A stretch of DNA of 54,325 nucleotides from Bradyrhizobium sp. cir1 (GCF_014198245.1 NZ_JACIHE010000035.1:1-54325); one strand, 5' to 3'; shown: positions 26,164-35,110, numbered from the stretch's first letter. Numbers and translations: made by a program. The notes: generated from the letters alone by a model not told the origin.

Positions 26164-26718
26164 ATGTCAGAGCCCGAGACCAGCGGGACCCATCCCAGCC
26201 AGCCGCGCCCGGTGCGGCTGCGCGATGCGCTGCTGCGCGCACGGATCGAGGCCGCCGACCGGACCGGCGTCGTCGTCGACTTGCGCGACGCCGAGGTGGC
26301 GCGGCTCGAGATCCTCAACGACGCGCTTGATCCGCTGTTTGCGCAGGTCCCGGAGCAGGTCGACCTGTTCGACCGCGGCATCAGCCAAGGCGATACGCCG
26401 AGACTCTGGATCGACGTCGTCGCGCACATCATGATGGGGCGCGACAAGCGGATGTACCGCTTCGTTCAGGACACCCGCTTCGGCCGCATCGTGCTCGCCG
26501 AATCGCACGACACCGCTGTCATCGTCGATGCCGTCACCGACTATGTCGCGCGCCGCATGATCGAGCGCGAGCACGCGATGGTGGTCCCGCCCGAACCACA
26601 AGCCCCAGCCGCCGCACCGCCGCGCCGCTCGCGGGTCTGGCCGTTCGTATTCGGCTTCATCCTCGGCGCCGCCGCGCTGTTCGGCGTCGCCGTGCTGGCG
26701 GTCCTGCGGGGCTGGTGA
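26164..26718 (+). CDS. Tail-anchored conserved hypothetical protein
   Basis: A 184-residue protein I cannot place in a named family. Residues 15-140 are soluble and acidic (RLEILNDALDPLFAQVPEQVDLFDRGIS, LWIDVVAHIMMGRDKRMYRFVQDTRFGRIVL). A Pro/Ala linker (about 143-156) leads to one C-terminal membrane helix (VWPFVFGFILGAAALFGVAVLAVL). The pattern of a cytosolic domain held by a tail anchor suggests a membrane-tethered accessory factor. Similar proteins seem common in Bradyrhizobium and Rhodopseudomonas. Function unknown. Confidence 0.75.
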   Translation: MSEPETSGTHPSQPRPVRLRDALLRARIEAADRTGVVVDLRDAEVARLEILNDALDPLFAQVPEQVDLFDRGISQGDTPRLWIDVVAHIMMGRDKRMYRFVQDTRFGRIVLAESHDTAVIVDAVTDYVARRMIEREHAMVVPPEPQAPAAAPPRRSRVWPFVFGFILGAAALFGVAVLAVLRGW

Positions 26719-26729
26719 GGACGCGCACT

Positions 26730-26830
26730 GTCATTCCGGGGCGCGCGAAGCGCGAGCCCGGAATCCATTCATCGTCACGTACCGCGGCCCGATGGATTCC
26801 GGGCTCATGCTTCGCATGCCCCGGAATGAC
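26730..26830. repeat. Palindromic intergenic repeat (GTCATTCCGGGGC family)
   Basis: A 101-base palindromic element: GTCATTCCGGGGC at one end, GCCCCGGAATGAC at the other, inner arms CCCGGAATCCAT / ATGGATTCCGGG. It separates two convergent genes. Confidence 0.87.
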
Positions 26831-26839
26831 GGCGTGACC

Positions 26840-27721
26840 TCAGATCAACCTTGCCTGCTTGATCTGCCCAATCTGGAATCCCGTCCCCAGCGCCCGCACC
26901 GTCTGCTCGCAGCGCCAGCCGGCATTGTCCTTCTCGATTCTGAACAGATTGTACGCCGCCGCCGGATAGCGTCCGTGCGCGAGCGCGGAGGCCGAGGGCA
27001 CGCCCAGCGCGGGAATGTTGCCGTTGGGACCCTCGAACCACATCGTCGAATGAATGTGGTCGTGTCCGTGCAGGATCAGCTCGACGCCATGGCGCTTCAA
27101 CACCGCCAGGAGATCGGCAGAGTCCGTCATCCGCTTCTGGCGCGTGGCGGACTTCAGCGGATGATGCACCAGCAGCACGCGGAAGACGTCCTCGGCCGCG
27201 AGCCGTTCGAGCACCTCGGCGAGCGCGGCGAGCTGATCGCGCCCGAGCGTGCCCGTCGCCATCAGCGGCAGCGTCGGCACCGCCGTCGACAGGCTGATCA
27301 GCGCCAGCGGCCCGCGCCGGCGCACGGACGGGAAGCCGATGCGGCCGTCGTCGCCTGCAAGATAGGGTGCAAAGGTCTCGCTGAAGCGATGAAAAGTGGC
27401 GCGGACATAGGCGTCGTGATTGCCGGGAATCGTGGTGACGCGGTCGGGCGGCCCGACCTCGTCGAGCCAGGCGCGTGCGGGGGCGAACTCCGCCTCCAGC
27501 GCCAGATTGACGAGATCGCCCGTCACCGCGATGTGGTCGGGCGCCTGCGCCTTCATGTCGGCGACGAGCGCGTCGAGCACCTCGCGGCGCTGGTATTTGT
27601 GGCGGTTGCGCGTCCAGTTGACGTAGCCGAGCGCGCGCTTGCCGGCGAGCTCGATCAGCCGCGGCTTCGGCAGCGGCGCCAGATGCGGGTCGGACAGATG
27701 GGCGAGCGTGAAGGGGGCCAT
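26840..27721 (-). CDS. Calcineurin-like metallophosphoesterase
   Basis: A 293-residue enzyme with all five metallophosphoesterase motifs in order: HLSDPHL (residues 8-14), VTGDLVN (about 65-71), IPGNHDAY (about 98-105), LVHHPL (about 188-193) and LHGHDHIHS (about 220-228). These bind two metal ions and hydrolyse phosphodiesters or nucleotides. The substrate cannot be told; this group includes cyclic-nucleotide and UDP-sugar hydrolases. The gene is divergent from the Nudix gene, with 104 bases between them. Confidence 0.9.
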   Translation of the reverse strand: MAPFTLAHLSDPHLAPLPKPRLIELAGKRALGYVNWTRNRHKYQRREVLDALVADMKAQAPDHIAVTGDLVNLALEAEFAPARAWLDEVGPPDRVTTIPGNHDAYVRATFHRFSETFAPYLAGDDGRIGFPSVRRRGPLALISLSTAVPTLPLMATGTLGRDQLAALAEVLERLAAEDVFRVLLVHHPLKSATRQKRMTDSADLLAVLKRHGVELILHGHDHIHSTMWFEGPNGNIPALGVPSASALAHGRYPAAAYNLFRIEKDNAGWRCEQTVRALGTGFQIGQIKQARLI

Positions 27722-27825
27722 GGCGCGCGATTGCCTCGCTATTCGTTCACTGTAATGGCAAGGTCGAAAGGACTGTGCAAGCGGGGCCCGGACAGGGGCC
27801 TGTTGGGAGTTTTGTTGGGAGCCTG

Positions 27826-28317
27826 ATGGGGGATGGTCTGAACCGCGTTCGACGCAAATTCGAGCCGCTGCTGCGGCGGATCTTCCACGCCTATTTCCTG
27901 CTGGTGCGCGGCATGACGCTCGGCGTCCGCGCCGTGGTGCTGGACGCCGAGAACCGGGTGTTCCTGGTCAGGCACAGCTACATCAGCGGCTGGTATCTGC
28001 CCGGCGGCGGCGTCGATCTCGGCGAGACCATGGAGCAGGCGATGCGGCGCGAGCTCAAGGAGGAGGGCGACATCGATCTCACCGGCGAGCCCGTGCTGCA
28101 CGGCATCTTCCTCAACAGCCATGTCTCCCGCCGCGACCACGTCGCGGTCTACGTCGTCAGGCAGTTCAGGCAGGATCGGCTGCCCGAGCCCAACCACGAG
28201 ATCGTCGAATGCGGGTTCTTCGCGATCAATGCGCTGCCCGAGGGGACCACGCTCGGCACCCGGCAAAGAATCGCGGAGGTGCTGGACGGCCGGCCGCTGA
28301 TTGCGACGTGGCGGTGA
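27826..28317 (+). CDS. Nudix hydrolase
   Basis: A 163-residue protein. The ATG at 27826 has GGGAG five bases before it; an earlier in-frame start at 27775 adds low-complexity Gly residues. The Nudix box is GGGVDLGETMEQAMRRELKE followed by EGD (about residues 58-80), complete with the REL-EE metal ligands. An N-terminal amphipathic helix (RRKFEPLLRRIFHAYFLLVRG) precedes the fold. Such enzymes cut nucleoside diphosphates linked to other groups. The substrate is unknown. The glycosyltransferase gene begins 62 bases downstream, so cotranscription is possible. Confidence 0.88.
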   Translation: MGDGLNRVRRKFEPLLRRIFHAYFLLVRGMTLGVRAVVLDAENRVFLVRHSYISGWYLPGGGVDLGETMEQAMRRELKEEGDIDLTGEPVLHGIFLNSHVSRRDHVAVYVVRQFRQDRLPEPNHEIVECGFFAINALPEGTTLGTRQRIAEVLDGRPLIATWR

Positions 28318-28379
28318 GGACGGCCTGTGCTAGTAGTCACCGGGTCTGCGGTCTCGACGTATGGACGGGGAGATGTAGA

Positions 28380-29327
28380 TTGCCTGAAGCGACGAGCTCA
28401 TGGCCATTTCGGGTCGCCGTGCTGGTTCCCTGCTACAATGAGGAAGCCGCCGTCGCGACGGTCGTCGCCGATTTCCGCAAGGCACTGCCTGCGGCCGAAA
28501 TCTACGTGTACGACAACAACTCGACCGACCGTACCGCGGCGATCGCGCGCGAGGCAGGAGCGGTCGTGCGGAGCGAACGACGTCAGGGCAAAGGCCACGT
28601 CGTGCGCCGCATGTTCGCGGACGTCGAGGCAGACATCTACGTGCTCGTCGATGGAGATGCGACCTACGACGCGCCGAGCGCGCCGCGCATGATCGACAAG
28701 CTCCTCGATGAGCATCTGGATATGGTTGTCGGGCTCCGTGTCGATCGATCGCAAGCGGCCTACCGGCGTGGTCATCGCGTGGGCAACCGGCTGTTCACCG
28801 GTTTCCTGGCATCGACCTTCGGCCACGCCTTCAAGGACATGCTGTCCGGTTACCGCGTCTTCTCGCGCCGCTTCGTCAAATCCTTCCCCGTTTTGTCCGA
28901 CGGTTTCGAGATCGAGACCGAATTTGCGGTCTATGCGCTGGAATTGTCGCTCCCGGCCGCCGAGATCGAGACGCCCTATTATGCGCGCCCGGAAGGTTCC
29001 GTCTCCAAGCTCAATACCTGGCAGGATGGTTTGTGCATCTTCAATACGATGCTGAGGCTCAACCGATCGGAGCGGCCGCTGCGCTTCTTTTCGGCGATCG
29101 GCATCGTCCTCGCGCTGCTGTCGATCGCTCTCGGACTGCCCGTCGTAATCACCTTCCTCGAAACCGGCCTCGTGCCGCGCTTCCCGACCGCCATGCTCGC
29201 CATGGGTCTGATGATCATGGCGCTGCTTTCGGCTTCGTCGGGGCTCGTGCTCGACACCGTGACGCGCGGCCGGCGGGAAATGAAGATGCTCGCCTACCTG
29301 TCCCAACCGCCGCTCGGGAGGAACTGA
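28380..29327 (+). CDS. Polyprenyl-phosphate sugar synthase-like GT2 glycosyltransferase
   Basis: A 315-residue family 2 enzyme. The likely start is TTG at 28380, because GGGGAG lies seven bases before it; no ATG is in a sensible place. The GT-A domain has VAVLVPCYNEEAAV, VYDNNSTDRT and the metal-binding LVDGDATYDA. Its second half (FKDMLSGYRVFSRRFVKSFP, GFEIETEFAVYAL) matches DPM-synthase-like and GtrB-like transferases. Two C-terminal membrane helices (about 240-262 and 270-292) follow. Such enzymes load a sugar on polyprenyl phosphate for use by a GT-C transferase in the periplasm; a GT-C-like protein is encoded at 30703. Confidence 0.87.
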   Translation: MPEATSSWPFRVAVLVPCYNEEAAVATVVADFRKALPAAEIYVYDNNSTDRTAAIAREAGAVVRSERRQGKGHVVRRMFADVEADIYVLVDGDATYDAPSAPRMIDKLLDEHLDMVVGLRVDRSQAAYRRGHRVGNRLFTGFLASTFGHAFKDMLSGYRVFSRRFVKSFPVLSDGFEIETEFAVYALELSLPAAEIETPYYARPEGSVSKLNTWQDGLCIFNTMLRLNRSERPLRFFSAIGIVLALLSIALGLPVVITFLETGLVPRFPTAMLAMGLMIMALLSASSGLVLDTVTRGRREMKMLAYLSQPPLGRN

Positions 29328-29451
29328 AATTGCCTCTGAGGCGGGCCTAATCCCATGGACCACCGCCCTCCGAGGTGATATCCCGCCCGCGCCGGCCGAC
29401 CATTTTTTCCCGACGCGAACCGATGCCTCCGCTTGAAGACCCCATGACGCG

Positions 29452-29967
29452 ATGAACGATCTCTCACTCACCATCCTGCCGGAAGTTGCCGGCGATGCTC
29501 AGGCGATCGAGCGGCTGCACGAACGCACCTTCGGACCCGGCCGCTTTGTGCTGAGCGCCTACCGCATCCGCGAGCACGTGGATCACGTGCAAGGACTGTC
29601 CTTCACCGCCCGCATCGGTACGTTGCTGGTCGGATCCGTGCGGCAATTGCCGATCTGCGTCGGCGACACGCCGGCGCTGCTGCTCGGGCCCCTGACGGTC
29701 GAACCTCCGTTCCGCGGCCGCGGCGTCGGCCGGCTGCTGCTCGAGCGCGCGCTGAAGGATGCGAAGGCGCAGGGCCACCGCCTGGTGCTGCTGGTCGGCG
29801 ACGAGCCCTATTACAGCCGCGTCGGCTTCAAGCCGGTGCCGAAGGGACGGGTCACGATGCCGGGCCCGGTCGATTACGCCCGGCTCCTCGTCCTCGAGCT
29901 CGTCGAGGGCGCGTTCGAAGGCGTTTCGGGGCCGGTCGGTCCGGACTGGAGCAAGACGCCGACCTGA
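29452..29967 (+). CDS. GNAT-family N-acetyltransferase
   Basis: A 171-residue acetyltransferase of the YhbS type. The acetyl-CoA pyrophosphate loop is RGRGVGRLLLERAL (about residues 86-99), preceded by LLGPLTVEPPFRG; the C-terminal motif is GDEPYYSRVGFKPVP, the usual YhbS mark. The acceptor is unknown. It lies between a glycosyltransferase and a methyltransferase in the same direction, and could modify the same product, but YhbS-like proteins are often independent. Confidence 0.9.
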   Translation: MNDLSLTILPEVAGDAQAIERLHERTFGPGRFVLSAYRIREHVDHVQGLSFTARIGTLLVGSVRQLPICVGDTPALLLGPLTVEPPFRGRGVGRLLLERALKDAKAQGHRLVLLVGDEPYYSRVGFKPVPKGRVTMPGPVDYARLLVLELVEGAFEGVSGPVGPDWSKTPT

Positions 29968-30003
29968 CGCGCCGTCGCTTTGCAGCTCACGTGAGGTAAC
30001 GCA

Positions 30004-30675
30004 GTGCCGGTCGATCAGCAATATTACCGGGAGGTGGCGTCCGGGAGCACGGCGGAAAAGCTGCTCGTCGCGGCGCGCGACCGCATATTCCAGGATTTCA
30101 TCGCTCACATGCAGCCGTCCGCGTCGGACGAGATCCTGGACGTCGGCGTGTCCGACGTGATCAACGACGGCGCAAACGTGCTGGAAAGAAGCTACCCACA
30201 TCAGCACAAGATCACAGCCTGCGGGCTCGGCGAAGGAGTCGGGTTCAAGGCGGCCTTTCCGCTATGCCGTTACGTGCAGATCGAGCCGAATACACGGCTG
30301 CCGTTTGCCGACAACGAGTTCGAGGTCGCGACCTCCAATGCTGTGCTCGAGCATGCCGGAAGCCACCAAAATCAGGTGCTCCTGGTCAAGGAGCTTTGCC
30401 GCGTTGCGAGGAGGGTGTTCATCACGGTGCCCAACAGGTTCTTTCCGGTCGAGCACCACACGGCCATCCCGCTGGCGCACTACCTGGATGGCACTTTCAG
30501 GATCGCCTGCATGATCACCGGCAAGTCGGAATGGACCGACGAGCAGAACCTGATCCTGATGACACGAAAACGGCTGCTGGCGTTCACCGCGCTGATCGCC
30601 AGGTCAGCGGCGGTGGGCTACACCGGCTTGTCGCTCGGCCCGCTATCGTCCAATCTCTATCTTGCATTCCGCTGA
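30004..30675 (+). CDS. SAM-dependent methyltransferase (class I, divergent)
   Basis: A 223-residue protein starting at GTG (GTGAGG upstream). The SAM-binding region is recognisable but loose: EILDVGVSDVIND replaces the common DxGxGxG loop, LPFADNEFEVATSNAVLEH is the classic post-II motif, and RRVFITVPNRFFPVEHHT follows, as in methyltransferases of sugar or lipid carriers. The substrate is not readable. It sits in the small glycan-type cluster 28380-31869. Confidence 0.8.
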   Translation: MPVDQQYYREVASGSTAEKLLVAARDRIFQDFIAHMQPSASDEILDVGVSDVINDGANVLERSYPHQHKITACGLGEGVGFKAAFPLCRYVQIEPNTRLPFADNEFEVATSNAVLEHAGSHQNQVLLVKELCRVARRVFITVPNRFFPVEHHTAIPLAHYLDGTFRIACMITGKSEWTDEQNLILMTRKRLLAFTALIARSAAVGYTGLSLGPLSSNLYLAFR

Positions 30676-30702
30676 AGCGGAGCCAGCTCCTCCCGCCGCG
30701 GC

Positions 30703-31869
30703 ATGATCCCAATGAAGCGAATCGGCACGAGCAAAGTCATCTTCGCCGTCTTGTTTATCGCGGTGCTGGTCGGCCATTTCTGGACCATGTTGCGATGGAA
30801 TGAGGCTCGCGGCGTCTACGACGACATCTGCTACCTGCGGCAGGCGCATCTGTTTCAGAGGTTCGGGCTGGTGAGAGGCTTCGACACCAACCTCGCCCTC
30901 GACGACGATGGCTATCTGAAAGAAAAGCTGAAGGAGATCGACTACCCGAACTGGGACGATACGACTGATGCGCCCTGTCACAATTTGATGCCGGCCACAG
31001 GGAAGGTCGTCATCCAGTACCCGCCGGGTGTCGGCCTCGTGTTGGCGTTGTTTCCGAGAGGTCACCAGGTCGTATCCATGTACATGATGGCGACCGTTGT
31101 CGTCTTCGGCTTCGCGCTGTTTGCCCTTTCCATCGCGCGCACCACGAGGTCGATCCTGATGGCTGGAACGTTCGGCTGTCTTGCAATCTACCTGATGGTC
31201 AATCCGGTCAAGGCGAGCTATTCGATGGCCCCGACGGTCGTCGTGTGCGCGCTCGCAGGATGTCTCACCGCGCGATGGCTGGCGAGCCCGCAACCTCAAC
31301 CGAGGATCGGACTGTTGGCGTCCATCGGCTTCCTGCTCGGATTGACAGTCGATTTCCGGCTGGCCAACCTCTTCCTGGCGTCCGGCTATGGAATGTTCCT
31401 CCTCGTCGCGTTCCTTGCGGAACGCACCGTGTCCCGGTTCTTGCAAGGAGCCGTGTTCGGCATCGCGCTGCTGGCCGGTGTGATGCCGACCATCGTTTCT
31501 TATGCCGTCAATGCCGGCAGTCCGTTCGCGTCGACCTACGGCAACAACCCCGATGTCAGGCCACTCGATTTTTCGTTCGCCGTGATCCGGGACTATCTCG
31601 CCGACCCGCTCCAGACGCTGTTGCTCATCATCGGGATTGCAGGTTCGATCTGCCTGTTGCGGCAGGCGAATGGCGTTCGCCGTGTCGCGCAGCTCACGAT
31701 CGCCAATCTGGCGATCAATCTCGCCTTCTTCTTCACCTATCCGATCGCGACGCCGTACTACACCATTCCCATTTCTCTCCTGACGCTGTGGAGCCTGCTG
31801 TTTGCCGTCCTTTTCCAGGAGGTGGCAGAGGATGCTCCCGAAGCGGCCGCCTGGACCAAAGCGCGATGA
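30703..31869 (+). CDS. Polytopic membrane protein, probable GT-C-type glycosyltransferase
   Basis: A 388-residue protein with about nine to ten membrane helices. The first helix (VIFAVLFIAVLVGHFW) is followed by an external loop with an acidic pair, GVYDDICYLRQA (Asp 40-41), where GT-C enzymes such as ArnT or Pmt keep the catalytic acid. A YPPGVGLVLAL segment (106-116) is also common in that superfamily. If right, it moves sugar from polyprenyl phosphate to an outer acceptor, and the GT2 protein at 28380 would make the donor. No closer family is recognised, and overall length is short for ArnT. A palindromic repeat follows, shared with the convergent TonB receptor gene. Confidence 0.65.
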   Translation: MIPMKRIGTSKVIFAVLFIAVLVGHFWTMLRWNEARGVYDDICYLRQAHLFQRFGLVRGFDTNLALDDDGYLKEKLKEIDYPNWDDTTDAPCHNLMPATGKVVIQYPPGVGLVLALFPRGHQVVSMYMMATVVVFGFALFALSIARTTRSILMAGTFGCLAIYLMVNPVKASYSMAPTVVVCALAGCLTARWLASPQPQPRIGLLASIGFLLGLTVDFRLANLFLASGYGMFLLVAFLAERTVSRFLQGAVFGIALLAGVMPTIVSYAVNAGSPFASTYGNNPDVRPLDFSFAVIRDYLADPLQTLLLIIGIAGSICLLRQANGVRRVAQLTIANLAINLAFFFTYPIATPYYTIPISLLTLWSLLFAVLFQEVAEDAPEAAAWTKAR

Positions 31870-31910
31870 GATTTGGATCAATCGTCATCGCGCTTCAGGC
31901 TGTTGTTTGC

Positions 31911-31956
31911 GCATGATCTTTCCGGAAAACCGCGTCACACTTTTCCGGATCATGCT
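31911..31956. repeat. Palindromic repeat abutting a stop codon (copy 2)
   Basis: Outer arms GCATGATC and GATCATGC and inner arms CCGGAAAA and TTTTCCGG. It directly touches the stop codon of the TonB receptor gene at 31957. It is the second copy of the element at 14626-14672. Confidence 0.82.
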
Positions 31957-34365
31957 TTAGAACTTGAAGTTCGCGAACGCCCGCACACCGATGCCGGGCA
32001 TCAGCACCTCGTCCTTGGTGTAGGACACCGAATTGCGGATGCTCTCGTTGAGGAGATTGTTGCCGACGATGCCGGCAATCATCTCGCGCGCCCCGAACCA
32101 GTTGCGATCGAGCTTGGTCTTGTAGCTCACCTCGGCCTTCAAGAGGTTGTAACCCGGCGTCGGCGTCTCCCCGATCACGGCGATATTGTTCTGCGCGAAG
32201 GCGTGCAACAGGTTGACGCGCATCAGCCAGTTGTCGTCGCGCCAGAACACGCCGCCGCCCAGCCGCACCGGCGGAATCCGCGGCACGTTGGTGCCGTCGG
32301 TGAAGGTGGCGCGGACGACGTCGAGCTGGTTCTCGATGCCCCAGATGCCGCCCTGGAACGCGCCGACGTCGAGCTGCGACTGGAATTCGCCGCCGCGGAA
32401 GATGGCATCGCGCTGCGAATATCTCGCTTGCTGCAGCTCAAGCTGGTCCGGATTGGCGATGTCCACACAAGCCGCCTCGTCGCACGTGTTGCCGGTCAAG
32501 CGGCGGAATATGAAGCCGTTGAACTTCGTGTAGTAGCCGGTGAGTTCGAATCGGAACGGCCCTGTCGCCCGCCGCAGGCCGACCTCGATCGATTTTGCCG
32601 TTTCGATGCCGAGATCCGGATTGCCGATGTCGAAGGTAGCGGTCGCGTCATGCGCGCCGCGCGAAAAGAGCTCTGCCGGTTTCGGCGCTCGCTCGACGTA
32701 TTGACCGGTAACGCTGGCGACCAGCCCCCACGGCAGATCCTGGAGCAGGCCAATGCTCGCACTCTTCGGCGTGAAGTGCAGGTTCCGCGACGTGGCAGGA
32801 CCAATACTGGCAGGGTCGATATTAACGTCGAACACGGGAGGTATGAATGCCGGCGCTGTCCCGGAGAGATTGACATGCTCGATGCGTCCGGCAATTTGCG
32901 CCTTGGTGGTCTCGCTGAATTTCAGCTCGTTGAAGACGTAACCGGCGACCCTGTTGTTCCTGTTAGGGTCCCATAATCCGTTGAGTGGGCTGCCCGGATC
33001 GTCGGGGCTCGGCGCGGTCAATTCCTGATGGCCGGCCTGGACGCCGAACGCCGTGGTCACGTCGGCGAAGCGCGCGTTGAACGGCATCAGCTGCACCTCG
33101 GTGCGGATCTCCTGCTCCTTGTTGGTGAAGGTCTGGCGGATGCCGTCGCTGTTGAGATCGACGGGATCGGCAAGGCCGATCTCGTTGTGCCGGTAGTCGG
33201 TCGCGCCGGCCCAGAAGCGGATCGTGTCGATCGCGGTCGCATCGGGGCGGTACTCGCCCTTGACGTTGATCTTGGTCTGATGGCCGTCGATGCGCGTGCG
33301 GTGGTCCGCGCCGTCGATGCCGGGGATGTGGTAGAGCGAGTCGTTCTGCGTGATTGCCGCCCCGATATAGCCGCCCTGGAAGAAGTAGGAGCCGCCGATC
33401 GAGGCGCCGTCCGAGCGCGTCGCCGAGTTCGGCTGGCGGCCGTTCACGGGCCGCGTCTGGTCGTTCAGATAGGGATAGCTCGGGATCGCATAGTCCGAGG
33501 TCGTGCGGCCATAGGCGTCGGCATGGAAGGCAAAATTGCCGCCGCCGGTGTCGAGCAGCACGCCGCTCTCGATACCGCGATCGACCGAGCTGAACGCGGT
33601 GCGCGTCTCCGCGGTGACGCAAGGCGATGTCGCGGCTGAAGCGAGCGGCGCCTTGGTCGGCAGGCCGTAGGTCTGGAATGACGGCGCGCAGGAAGGCAGC
33701 GCGTCCGGAATCCGGTTGTTGGTGGCGCTGACGACGCCGCCGATCGAGGTCGAGCCGTAGCGCAGCGCAGCAGGCCCGCGCACCACCTCGACCTGGTTGG
33801 TCGCGAGCGGATCGATCGGCACGAAGTGATCCTCGCCGAGGTCGGAGGCGCCGCCGCCATTGGTGCCGTTCTCGACGATACCGACGCGGTTGACGTCGAG
33901 GCCCCTGATGATCGGCCGGCTGGAAGCGCCGGGCGCAAAGCTCGAGCCGGTGATGCCGGGCTTGGAGAACAGGAGATCGCCGAGCTGGCCGCCGCCCTCG
34001 CGGCGGATCTCATCGTTCGGCACGACGGTGACGGTGGCGAACTGGTTGGTCACGATTGGCAGTACGCCCTGCTGAGGCGCAGCCGTCGCGGGCGCTGCCG
34101 GCGCTGCTTCCGCCGTGCGCTGCTGGCTGCGCGACCGTCCGCTGCGCGCGACGCGGACCGGGCTGCGGGTCGGCACCACCCGGCGCACGATCGGGCTCGG
34201 CGCCGTCACGGTGACGGCCGGGATCTCCGTCGACGACTTGTCTTGCGCAGGCGGTTGCGCAGGTGCCTGCGCGGGTTCTTGGGCGAGCGCGGATGTGGCG
34301 GCGGCGCCGAGCAGGAGCAGGCTCGCTCCGGTCAGACGCTGCGCGCGTCGCAATTCAAATGACAT
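31957..34365 (-). CDS. TonB-dependent outer-membrane receptor, ZnuD-like (metal uptake)
   Basis: An 802-residue receptor. The signal peptide (about 1-29) is followed by a TonB-box-like TEIPAVTVTAPSP and a basic Ser/Arg/Ala linker. The plug (about 95-225) has GQLGDLLFSKPGITGSSFAPGASSRPIIRGLD-type segments, DHFVPIDPLATNQVEVVRGP and LRYGSTSIGGVVSATNN, closely like ZnuD zinc receptors. The 22-strand barrel ends in Phe (RAFANFKF), the outer-membrane assembly signal. Two Cys pairs (SCAP...SPCV; NTCDEAACVD) lie in predicted loops. The upstream Zur-box-like palindrome and DUF2946 gene support zinc, less probably copper, as substrate. Confidence 0.87.
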   Translation of the reverse strand: MSFELRRAQRLTGASLLLLGAAATSALAQEPAQAPAQPPAQDKSSTEIPAVTVTAPSPIVRRVVPTRSPVRVARSGRSRSQQRTAEAAPAAPATAAPQQGVLPIVTNQFATVTVVPNDEIRREGGGQLGDLLFSKPGITGSSFAPGASSRPIIRGLDVNRVGIVENGTNGGGASDLGEDHFVPIDPLATNQVEVVRGPAALRYGSTSIGGVVSATNNRIPDALPSCAPSFQTYGLPTKAPLASAATSPCVTAETRTAFSSVDRGIESGVLLDTGGGNFAFHADAYGRTTSDYAIPSYPYLNDQTRPVNGRQPNSATRSDGASIGGSYFFQGGYIGAAITQNDSLYHIPGIDGADHRTRIDGHQTKINVKGEYRPDATAIDTIRFWAGATDYRHNEIGLADPVDLNSDGIRQTFTNKEQEIRTEVQLMPFNARFADVTTAFGVQAGHQELTAPSPDDPGSPLNGLWDPNRNNRVAGYVFNELKFSETTKAQIAGRIEHVNLSGTAPAFIPPVFDVNIDPASIGPATSRNLHFTPKSASIGLLQDLPWGLVASVTGQYVERAPKPAELFSRGAHDATATFDIGNPDLGIETAKSIEVGLRRATGPFRFELTGYYTKFNGFIFRRLTGNTCDEAACVDIANPDQLELQQARYSQRDAIFRGGEFQSQLDVGAFQGGIWGIENQLDVVRATFTDGTNVPRIPPVRLGGGVFWRDDNWLMRVNLLHAFAQNNIAVIGETPTPGYNLLKAEVSYKTKLDRNWFGAREMIAGIVGNNLLNESIRNSVSYTKDEVLMPGIGVRAFANFKF

Positions 34366-34513
34366 GGTCCTGATTCCACTCAGGCGCCGTCCGCATGTTG
34401 GTGTGCTGATCGGAGGCGGCCTGCCGTCGCAGCGCGACGGAATTCGACTTCAACTTCTCCCGGCTGATCGCCTGAAAGCGGCGGGCCCGGGCGTGATCAC
34501 GCAATGCTGGAAG

Positions 34514-34912
34514 TCAGGACGCGGGAGGGCCGCGCGGCTGGAACGCCGTGCCGGCCGATTTCAGATGGATGAATTCGGCATCGGTGGTGCGGTGGAGCAG
34601 CTCGATCGCCTGCGGCAGCTGCAGGAGCGGCGGCGTCGCGAACAGGACCGTGCCTGCCATCGCGACCACGGCGCAGATGGCGCAATTGTCGTCGCCTGGC
34701 TGCTCGCGGTCAGGGGCAGAGGGCGATTGCTTCTGGACCGCCGCACGGTCGGTCGAAGCGATCGCCTTGGCGCCGTCCGTCTGCTGGAGCGAGGTGAGGG
34801 GGGCGGCCTGGGCGAACCAGTGGCTGTGGCCGAAGGTCAGCGCGAATTGCACCAGCATCGCGAACAACGCGAGCCGGGCACCGTGCCTGATATGCGACCG
34901 GACCCACTTCAT
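34514..34912 (-). CDS. DUF2946 family small membrane protein
   Basis: A 132-residue protein. The ATG at 34912 (MKWVRSHIRHGARLALFAMLVQ) is preferred; a TTG 11 codons upstream is possible. An N-terminal helix, then FGHSHWF, a polar linker and DNCAICAVVAMAGTVLFATPPLL, the Cys-x-x-Cys/hydrophobic mark of DUF2946. His and Cys residues suggest metal contact. The family is often beside TonB receptors for copper or zinc, as here. It is the first gene after the Zur-like palindrome; the receptor follows 148 bases later on the same strand. Confidence 0.8.
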   Translation of the reverse strand: MKWVRSHIRHGARLALFAMLVQFALTFGHSHWFAQAAPLTSLQQTDGAKAIASTDRAAVQKQSPSAPDREQPGDDNCAICAVVAMAGTVLFATPPLLQLPQAIELLHRTTDAEFIHLKSAGTAFQPRGPPAS

Positions 34913-34957
34913 CTGCAAACGCCACCCCACATCGCGAGGCGCCAAACCCCTGACGTC

Positions 34958-34980
34958 GCGATGTTATAATGTAACATCGC
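34958..34980 (-). promoter_or_regulatory. Zur-box-like palindrome
   Basis: A 23-base palindrome with one mismatched pair: arms GCGATGTTATA and TGTAACATCGC around a central A. It matches the TGTTATAnTATAACA core of Zur (zinc uptake regulator) sites with one change. It stands 46 bases before the DUF2946 start. The minus strand also contains a TATAAC-like -10 inside it, so a bound repressor would block transcription. Confidence 0.75.
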
Positions 34981-35110
34981 AGCATCGATCCACTGATGTC
35001 AACGGCGGGCGGGCCGACCAGCGCAGACAGCCGGCCGGATGTGTCGTTCGGGCAACTAGAGTGGGACGGCATTTGGTTGAATCGATGCAAGCCAAGAGCC
35101 AAGAGCTCGG

